Positions 52,171 to 61,500 of a stretch of 64,000 nucleotides of DNA are shown piece after piece (positions within the stretch are counted from its first letter, which is position 1; each line of letters opens with the position of its first letter). The translations under genes were made by a program, and so were the position numbers. The notes beneath the pieces were generated by a model that saw only the letters and a list, made by a program, of their open reading frames with translations, searched no databases and was not told the origin of the DNA. This DNA is from Owenia fusiformis (lineage: Eukaryota > Annelida > Polychaeta > Sabellida > Oweniidae), in contig CAIIXF020000012.1 in assembly GCA_903813345.2 (NCBI GenBank), positions 12,010,932 to 12,074,931 of the forward strand, given 5' to 3'.

Positions 52171-52611
52171 AATTTATCTGCATATCCATGTTGCTTAGAT
52201 CTTTAAAATAATTAATGCCTCAGATGCATCTATCAATAAATTCCTTTCTAAATTAAAGGGGTTTATTAAAGGCGCTTATCAGCTAATTACCTTTTGTCCT
52301 AATGGCTATATTGTTATATTTCCTTATATAAACATCATGATGCATTACTATATCATGGGAGTACTCGATTAAATCTAATAGTGATAAACGATTTTGTTAT
52401 ATGAGTGTTAATAAGTGTACAAAATGATCGAATGATATTAATGTATGTATATCTTTATTGCCCTTCATGAAAAAGAGATACAATCAATTACGATTAATAT
52501 TAATGCTAATGGAGCAAACTCTGTAACATAACACCTGGTAACGTAATAAACATGATGAATTAAAATATAAAAAATAAATAAATATATGTTAAAACATTTG
52601 TGAAAAATATC

Positions 52612-54096
52612 AAAGGACGATTCTCGGTTTGGAGAACAGTCTCCTGGGCTAATAATTTTTTCATAAAAAACATAGAAATATTACCCAAATTAAACTATGA
52701 ATATTCAAAAGAAGACATTTAGATCTACAAGATGTGAAAATAACAAATTGGTCTGAAGCAGGGATAACGCTCAATTTGACCGATTCAATAAATTACTCGA
52801 TTTGGGGAAATAATTTCATCAGTGTACTGCGCGAATATTTTTTGCGAAAAATCTAGAATTATTACCCAAATTAAATTATGACTATTCAAAAGAAGACATT
52901 CAAATCTACAGGGTGGTCCAAAAAATTGGAACATTTGATAATTGAACTCGAAATCATTATTTTTTCTCTAAAATGCACCAAAACTTTACTGAGTATTGTC
53001 CAATCACTTATTTATCCGATGTAAAGTTTATAGGTGCAAAGAACAAAGTTAATGCATTAAACTAGAGAATGTTTGATATGACCCCTTTTCTCCTGAACTA
53101 CAAGTTGAAGCCTGGGACTCAGTTTTGAAATGATTCATTCACTTTGCTGTTCGTTTTGATTTTGTTCAAGCCATCTTGATAAAAAATTCAGCTTGAACAA
53201 ACTACTTATATATTTGCCTTGGAAGATCAAATATATGAACATATTCCACAATTTTTACCCAAACTGATGGGCATCAAGCATATTTTGATGGCTATTGTTG
53301 GATATATTACTGAATGAATATTCTCTAGAAAGAGGCCAAGCCGCCAGTCTGTTTTGACTGGTAAATGACACCCCCCCCCCCCCATTTCTTCTTCTAAAAT
53401 GAATAATATTCATTGAATATATCAATATGTGTATATCAATATCATAAAGGAGTTTCCCAAAACACAAATGATATTATTACATGTGCTTAGAAGTGGTCTT
53501 TAATAAAGCCTTTTAAATAAACTGGTAAGTTTCCCCTCTACTGAAAAGTGGAAACAATGATTTTGTCAGTTTAGTAGCTGTATGGGTTATGCAATCACTC
53601 ACCTTTGACACATTCTTTCTTTCCTACTCTTAAATAAAAATAATGATTTGGGCTATTCTTAAGTTGACAATAGTTTTCCAGTAAACCATAGATGTTAATA
53701 CCTCATGTCCACTAAATATGATTTTATAAAATGTGTATATTAATCAACATGTTCATTAACGCTTTGAAATAAAGAATACTTGAAAAAATAGCTGTGAAAT
53801 TGACAAGTGTATATTTAAGAAAAGGGGGTCATATCAAACATTGACTAGTTTAATGCATTATCGTTTGTGGTTTGCACCTATAAACTTTACATCAGAGAGA
53901 TAAGTGACTGAACTATGCTCAGTAAAATTTTGGTGCATTTTAGAGGAAAAAGAAAGGTTTTGCGTTCAATTAACAAATGTTCCAATTTTTTTTGGACCAC
54001 CCTGTATATTATGTAAAAAAATCAAATTTGTCCGAAGCATGGATAATGCTCATTTAGATTGATGAACTTAGTTCTCCAAACCGAGAATCGTCCTTT
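52612..54096. mobile_element. Outer inverted-repeat element with AAGGACGATTCTCGG ends
   Basis: Left AAAGGACGATTCTCGGTTTG and right (reverse) AAAGGACGATTCTCGGTTTG are identical over about 26 bp, up to GGAGAAC. The interior has two diverged units with ACCCAAATTAAA(C/T)TATGA and AAAAGAAGACATT. A truncated second copy lies at about 60443-60812 in the other orientation. This copy is split by a second element at 52909-54004. Confidence 0.85.
52909..54004. mobile_element. Nested mariner-type MITE with CAGGGTGGTCC ends
   Basis: CAGGGTGGTCCAAAAAATTG on the left and CAGGGTGGTCCAAAAAAAAT in reverse on the right extend into inverted arms of about 185 bp (for example TATAGGTGCAAA and GATATGACCCC). TA lies on both sides (52907-52908, 54005-54006). 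The related outer element at about 60443-60812 has the uninterrupted site, so the borders are confirmed by an empty copy. A C-run lies at about 53371-53384. No transposase frame. Confidence 0.92.
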
Positions 54097-56281
54097 TAGA
54101 CTCACCAAAGAAGTTACAAATTGTTACGGAACAAGGGGAACATCAATAAATATCGGGAAATTGGATTTTTAATGTATCAAACAGATTTTTTAAATATCCA
54201 ATATCCGTTATATGTAATCATGACCAAACACAGTGACACTGAATCAGACTGCAATACTGAATTCGTCCACATCTTCATGAAATTTGCCTCATTGTGGAGG
54301 GTTTTAAAAATCCCAGGGGTTATTAGACATTGTTTCTTTAAACCCTAGTTCATCATAATTTACGAGATTTATTTTTTCACGAAAAAGTTTCCGAATGAAT
54401 AGGTTAATGAATAGGTGCACGTTATTGTGAAATCTGTTTGGTATTTCATGATTTTTCCACACTACTATAAAGGTATGAGATCTATAAAAGGCGCAACGCC
54501 ACCAACGTGCACAAGTCAATCTTTCGCTGTAAATAAAGCAACGGGTCATTGACTTTTTTCCTATAACCAATCCTGTCCCAATTTTTCGCTCTTCGGAGAT
54601 AATGTACATGTAACAACAGTAATTATTGGTAAAAATATACCAAAAAGCTCCTCCTTATGTAACTTTGACCTATTTTTCTACATTTACCTACGTTTGAGAT
54701 TTTAATACACCCCTCTCAAGAGTTTTGAATGACCTATATTGTACCTTAGTTCTTACTATACCTCTTCAACTCAGAAAACGCTGACCTGTTACCTACCCGT
54801 AGGACTCCATTCCAAAGAACGTCAGCCCGACGGACCTACGTTCCTAGGACCGGAGGTCCAGGACCTCCGGTCCTTTTATAGGCGTTCCTAGTCGGACATA
54901 TATTCCAAGCTTTAATATATATGAATATATACTACGGACGTATTTTCCCGACGGACTTGGATTCCTGCTACAGGAGTTTAGGTCCATGGAACTCTATATT
55001 AATATATAATTCTGTACATAAATATACAAAGAAAAATGCACTTGATCAGCCATCCATGACAGCTCACTAAGTAGATCGTTTTGATAGAGTATTAGTAATA
55101 GATATTTTATTTAATGATTTAGTTAGAAGTACAACCCCTGTTCGACTCCCCTTGGCTCCCTATTTTTCTTTTTTTTATGTTTTTTCATTTAATTTTATTT
55201 TGGCAAGGTCAAAAGGATTTCGTGTGTATTCGCTTCGAAAGACTTTTAGCTTTCTGATTACGTTGAAAGATTCTCGAGCATTGCTTGATTTTTTTCGTCG
55301 TAAATAGACCCCAAAACTTTATCGGTTGGAAAATGTTTTGTTTTGTTCACATTTTTTGTGATAATTTTTCCTGTGTCGCCTAAGAGTGTCAATTATTTTT
55401 ATGAGAATACATTTTCCTCAATTACACAATTTTGGATGGTCGAAGATTTAATAAATTTACCGTATTGGGTATACTTTTTTAAAGAAATAAAAAGTTTTTG
55501 GCATTCTTAAGCTTGGTAAATGTTAAGGCAGCCATTTTGGATTTTCCGTCCTAAAATCTTGTCTGTAAAGTCTTGTCTTTGCGTTTTCAGGTTAACAGTT
55601 TGAGGGATCAATTTTAAATTTTCAGGGATGATTCTTAGTATGAAAATCTTGGAACTGATTTTTTTCTGCATTCTGGGTAAATTCTAAGGTCGTCATTTCG
55701 GATTTTCCATCCTGAAATCCTTTCTGTAAAGTATTTTCTACACATTTCCTAGCAAACCAAATGACAGATCGATTTCAAATTTCCAGGAATGATTCTACTT
55801 GAAATTCCTTAAAACGTGTTGAAAGTTAAGAATTATTACTGTAAAACCAGTGCTGTTAACCTAGATGGCTTCGATGCTTCTAGAAAATTCTACAATTTTA
55901 AAATGCTTGGTGATTTCCGGGCAACATCAATTGAAAAAATAGAATTTTTTAAAGTCCCTTGAGATAATATTATACATTCAATGAATTCAGAATTTTTTCA
56001 AGATGCTTTTTAGTATTTCTGGGTAGTAGTTCAAGGTGTTCGAATAAAGTAAAAAATGATTTTATTTTTGGGGGGTGCCGGACAGGTCTGTCAATTATTT
56101 TCATGTTATGAAATTTTGGGGGAACTCAAAGAAGTCGAACCATAAACTTCTGATTGTCGCTCAGAGTTTGCTTTTAACTTATGGTAACCCTTGTAATTTA
56201 CTAGTTATAGTTGTTTTCCCGGGTTGCGTTATGCTGGCCGGATGGCAGATTATGCCAGACTGCGCTAGGTGTCGGGTTATA
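54097..56281. other. No gene seen; one G+C-rich perfect palindrome
   Basis: At 54846-54874 AGGACCGGAGGTCC and its exact reverse flank a single A, a very tight cruciform-type palindrome in AT-rich DNA, within a stretch repeating GGACCTACG, GGACGTA and GACGGAC words. The rest has no supported exon. Confidence 0.55.
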
Positions 56282-56287
56282 CAATAT

Positions 56288-57813
56288 CAGACTTGCCAAC
56301 CTAAAATGAAAAATTTTCGGGAGATTTAAAAAAAATTGCGATACTTTTACGGGAGTTTTTTTCAAAATCCGGTAGTTTTTGCGGGAGTTTTTTGAAAAAA
56401 AGCGGGAGTTTTCACGGGAGATTTTTGAAACAAACGGTAGTTTTTACGGAAGATTAAAAAAACGGGAGTTTTTGCGGTAAATTTTGAAAAAAATTGGAGT
56501 TTTCACGGGAGATTTTGAAAAAACGGGAGTTTTTAAGGGAGATTTTTTAAAAAAATGTATTTTTCGCGGTAAATTTTAAAAAACGCGACTTTTTTACGGA
56601 AGATTTCAGAAAAAACGGGAGTTTTTGCGGTAGGTTCTGAAAAAACGGGAGTTTTTACGGTAGAATTTGAAAAAACTGGAGTTTTAAAAAAAACGGGAGT
56701 TTTTACGGTAGATTTCTGAAAAAACGGGAGTTTTTACGGTAGATTCTAAAAAGCGGGAGTTTTTACGGTAGATTTCTGAAAAAAACGGGAGTTTTTACGG
56801 TAGATTTCTGAAAAACTGGAGTTTTTACGGTAGATTTCTGAAAAAACTGGAGTTTTTACGGTAGATTTCTGAAAAAACGGGAGTTTTACGGTAGATTTTG
56901 AAAAACTGGAGTTTTTACGGTAGATTTTGAAAGAACGGGAGTTTTTACGGTAGATTTCTGAAAAACGGGAGTTTTTACGGTAGATTTTGAAAAAATGGGA
57001 GATTCAAAGATTCGTAAAATGTATACTATACTATACGTTCACTATATGCTAAGGGCAATCTGCGTGAGGTTCCATTTTTAGGTTCGGTTTTTCGCGCATG
57101 AGCTTTAAATCCAGCGATTGAATTGGTTGAAATTATTATGACGCATGCGCAGTTAATAAATAAATTAGAACTTAGAATCTAAGATAGATGTCACTTACGT
57201 TCATTATTTCACAGCAGTCCCTACCCATAATGCGCCTTATATTGCGGGAATATTTTGTTTAGCGCCATATAAAAACAAAATGTATTCTCCCGACAGAAGT
57301 ATGACAGAATATGAACTGGCCCCGTTTGTGGACATTTGGTGTGCAAACTTATACTCAACTGATCGCAGAAAAGCAATTTGAATCATGGGAATGAAGTACT
57401 TTTAAGTTATTTATGAAAGTATCGATAGTGAACCATGGGAGCCAATCCTTCTTGGAGTAAAAGAAAGAAGCGTGCCTGCAATAATCAAGGTCAAAAATTT
57501 GTCAAATTCCTTTTAAATACGGTAGATTTCGACAGCAAAAAAACGGAGATTTTACGGGAGTTATACCAGAAAACGGGAGATTTTACGGGAGTTATACCAA
57601 GAATACGGGAGATTTTACGGGAGTTATACCAGGATACAAAAGATTTTACGGCCATATTTTTTTTTTAAATTACGGGAGATTTTAGTAGAAATACGGTACG
57701 GGAGTTTACGGGAGTTTTTACGGGAGAAAACGGTACGTAAGTTTGGTATTTTTTACGGAAAAACAAAAAATTTACGGGAGATTCCCGTAAAAAACGGGAG
57801 GTTGGCAAGTCTG
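56288..57813. mobile_element. 1.5-kb transposon-like element filled with a ~30-bp minisatellite
   Basis: Inverted ends CAGACTTGCCAACCT (56288-56302) and AGGTTGGCAAGTCTG (57799-57813) are flanked by perfect direct repeats CAATAT (56282-56287, 57814-57819). Inside, about 25 copies of a 28-31 bp unit (ACGGGAGTTTTTACGGTAGA / TTTTGAAAAA) occupy 56310-57003. A different ~35-bp series (ACGGGAGATTTTACGGGAGT / TATACC) lies at 57515-57790, and a unique stretch with CGCGCATGAGC separates them. No transposase. The end sequence and duplication fit a non-autonomous DNA element; hAT is possible if the true duplication is 8 bp with decay. Confidence 0.9.
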
Positions 57814-58177
57814 CAATATCGTCTTGTGTGCTTCGTGCTATCACGGGTTGTGGCTGGTCGATGCAGTTGATTTGACAGCATTCTCATTATACTTTTCGCG
57901 GTGTGATTCATTTGATTTTGGTGATGAAAAATGCATTTTGGAAACTTTCATTATTATGTGTAAGCCATTCAAAATGGCCCATTGGTATTCACTCTACATG
58001 ATCGTATGTAGGTTTTTGTTTTATTAGGATGTCAGTATTGTACTAAGTTCACAAACATGCATGTCAACCATAGCCAATCAGAGGAGAGCACCCCTTTTAA
58101 GTGATGAGAATAAATCCTATACCCTGAGAAATATCTATATTGAGGGAGAACACATCGGATGAATCTATTGACTGTTT

Positions 58178-58233
58178 TCACTGTGGTTGGATGGACGCCT
58201 GATCATTTGACGCCGAGAAATAATTAAAAAACA
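58178..58233 (+). promoter_or_regulatory. Upstream/5' UTR block of gene D
   Basis: CACTGTGGTTGGATGGA ... ATTTGACGCC precedes the ATG as in genes B and C. Sequence further upstream is not shared, so the common part is only about 56 bp here. Confidence 0.5.
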
Positions 58234-58551
58234 ATGTATTTACGTTTGGCTTGGGTTTTCATGACTTTTCTGGCCATTGTTGGCCTGACATTTGCCATAT
58301 CATCGCCTTATGAAACTTTTTTCAAAAGAGGAGTTCTAGGTCAGTCTTTAAATGGGAGATATACTTTTGAAAGTATAGCTTTGCAAAGTTTAGCTGAATG
58401 CGGCCGATCATGCCAGCTAAACGATGACTGTTATTCGTTCAACTTTGAGCATGGCATTACAGGGATGGCACTGTGTGATTTGGCATATTGTAATGCAGAA
58501 GTAAATGACTCAGCATTAGTGTATGATACTTCAATGACCTACTATAGACAG
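58234..58551 (+). CDS. Gene D exon 1: signal peptide and PAN/apple-like domain
   Basis: 106 codons like gene B, with leader MYLRLAWVFMTFLAIVGLTF and ECGRSCQLNDDCYSFNFEHG ... CDLAYCNAEV. It ends at CAG|GTAAGA. Substitutions relative to B cluster in loops (ITGMALCD, VYDTS); all cysteines are kept. Confidence 0.88.
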
Positions 58552-61500
58552 GTAAGACAATATTTAATACAATATGGTCTTTCTCCAAATAAAAAATACA
58601 TACATCATATTTCAATTAGGGAGCACATAGGTTATCGCAAACAATTTCAGAAGGTTATATATTGGATTATGACTATTTTCTGACAATGAAGACAGGTTTA
58701 TCTTTAAGATCAATTCATTATCTCAAAGAAAATTATATACAGCAATAATTAAATCAAACAAACTCGGAGATATTTAACTAGCAATCAACCCATCAACACT
58801 TTTTCAAAGATGTTGACCCAATTTTCACCAAAAATGCAATCACTTTTTACAATGTTTAATGCATTACTATTCTTTATTTTGATGTATCAAATAGTTCTTG
58901 AAAGAAAAACTTAATTGCTTTAAGATAAGTGTTCCCCATGTTATTTCTCCATTCTCAAAGCACATTCTAATTATGCATTCAACAATATAATAAAAGGTTG
59001 CATTTTTGGTGAAAATTAGGTCAATATTTTTGAAAATGTATGTTGATTGGTCCATTGCCCCTTCAATATCACTTAGGTCTGATTAACTAAATTATCAATA
59101 TATATACTTTCCTTGAAGATAATGAATGGATCTCAAAGATACATCCATGTTCATCATCAGAAAATATTCATAATTCAAGTTAGAATCGTTTGAAATTGTT
59201 TGCGATTACCTACGTGCTCCAAGAACTTTAAATAAAATCAAATAAATAAAAGTTTACATAACTGACAACGTTATCCAAGTTTTAGTTAATATTTTTTAAA
59301 CAAAACATGCATGCCTCTGAACAAGCTCAAACGCAGCTTGTGAAATTGCAAATATTTTTTTTCAGTCAGTCAGTTTTTTACCAGTTTAAATATTTTAAAG
59401 ACGTCTTCATCTTTTGATGGGCGACAAAAATAAATAATTTATTTTAGTGACTCCTGTGTTAGAGGCGAATCGTAAACACATTATAAATTAATGACGCAAA
59501 TTGAACATAGTAAATATGATAACATAATGCCTCGGATAATTCCTTCGATGAATTACTTCCTGCATTTTAAAAGTAAGTGGGACATCGACGTTACGGACCT
59601 CGATCCTAATGGATACATTGTGTTATTCACTTCATCAAATATTGAAAATTCTGTTACATTACTGCTTGTAGTAAACAAGTAATACCTATAATGGATCCAA
59701 GTAGTAATTACGCAAAAAAAATACAAATGCTAAAGGTGGAAATGCATCTTGACTTTATTTCCAACGCCCATTTTTCCATTACAATAGGTCGAAAATTGTT
59801 GACACATATGATGAATTTTTGAAAATTGTCATTCAATGTAAACCAATGGGAAATGGTGGGATCGGAGCAAATCAGATTTCTGGATATCTTTTCAGTAAAT
59901 GCTTCACCAAAAATTGAATTGTCTAACGTTTTGAATGCTAAGTGTTAAGTTTACTTTGTGAACATTAAAGTTACAGAGCGTTAAAGTCATTTTTGAAAAC
60001 CATTTTTCAACTCCTGTATTATTTCAACGGGAGGGGTTTCTTGAAAAATAATTTGGAGACGTTTTGGACTTTGGAGACCTATAACTTTGTTGAACGTTAA
60101 GAAACATATCATTTTTTGTTACACAAACTTTGCAAATTCAATCGGTTACCTAACTAGCTGTATTTTGCGAGAACTCGGATAGATGGATATTCTGCCATAT
60201 TACCTTCGACAAACCTATCAGTTCCAATTGGTTTATTATGGGAATGTCGATCTTCAAAACTTCAGATTTGTCATCAAAATCCGACCTAATGTTATTGCTG
60301 AAAACATTGAGAAAAATTGGAGGTAGACGAAATGCTGTACTTTATAGCTCAAGCCCTAAAGCAGTTTTTTCTTTACAGACTATGCAAATAAGAATTCAAA
60401 CATAAATAGGCGTTTAAACGATTATATCCTATGGGGGGAGTTAACGAAGTTCATCAATCTAAATGAGCATTATCCCTGCTTCGGACAATTTTTTTTACAT
60501 AATATAGATTTGAATGTCTTCTTTTGAATAGTCATAATTTAATTTGGGTAATATTCCTAGATTTTTCGCAAAATAATATTAGTACAGTACACTGATTAAC
60601 TTCTTTCCTCAAATCGAGACTTGTATTTTATTGAATTGGTCTAATTGAGCGTTACCCCTGCGTCAGACCAATTTGTTATTTTTACTTCTTGTAGATTTAA
60701 ATGTCCTCTTTTGAATATTCATAGTTTAATCTGGGTAATATTTCCATATTTTTCATGAACAAAATTATTAGCCCAGGAGACTGTTCTCCAAACCGAGAAT
60801 CGTCCTTTATGAATGGGAGTGTATATTGTTTTAGAGGCAATGAAAAAGTAACACAAATTGTTCCAGAATAATTATTAAATAAACATAGGGGACGGGACAT
60901 CAATATGAATTGGGAAATTTGATTCTTTCAAGTTATCAAATAAATGTGTTATTATCCAATATCCGTAATACTCGTATGCCATTACGTTATCCTGGTATGA
61001 GAGTGCCTGACTTTTAATATTAAGTTGTTTCCCATGGACTTGTTAACCTTAGTCAAATGAAAGTCTTGTGTGGACTTAAACCTACAGGGGACCCATAAAC
61101 ACAGAACCCTCTAAAAGTGTAATAATTTCTTAAATACAAAAACCTGTCAATCCAATTTCGAGTCGAACGAAATGCCTGATATTTGAGCAGCACATGTTTA
61201 CTCTATCCATTACATCATCGGCCTGGGCATCTAGAATGAAACATTGATTAATAATAATAACGTTATCATTTCCAGGTATTGGACGAGCAGGAGGGTCCTT
61301 TTTGTAGTAAGTATACATATTTTACACGAATCGTAATATTTCTTGAACAAAAGGCAGGAGATCATTTGCCTTGTGATTAAGTATTTTCGTACATATTATG
61401 TATTTACCCACACGAAATAAAACGTTGACAATTTTAGAATTGGATGCTTTTACTTGTGTGACCTTAATTCTGTGTCATTATACACCTCTCCTCCATACGT

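Noticed and set aside
56310-57003. CRISPR-like or regulatory array
   Set aside because: Units of 28-31 bp are directly adjacent and degenerate, inside an element with transposon ends.
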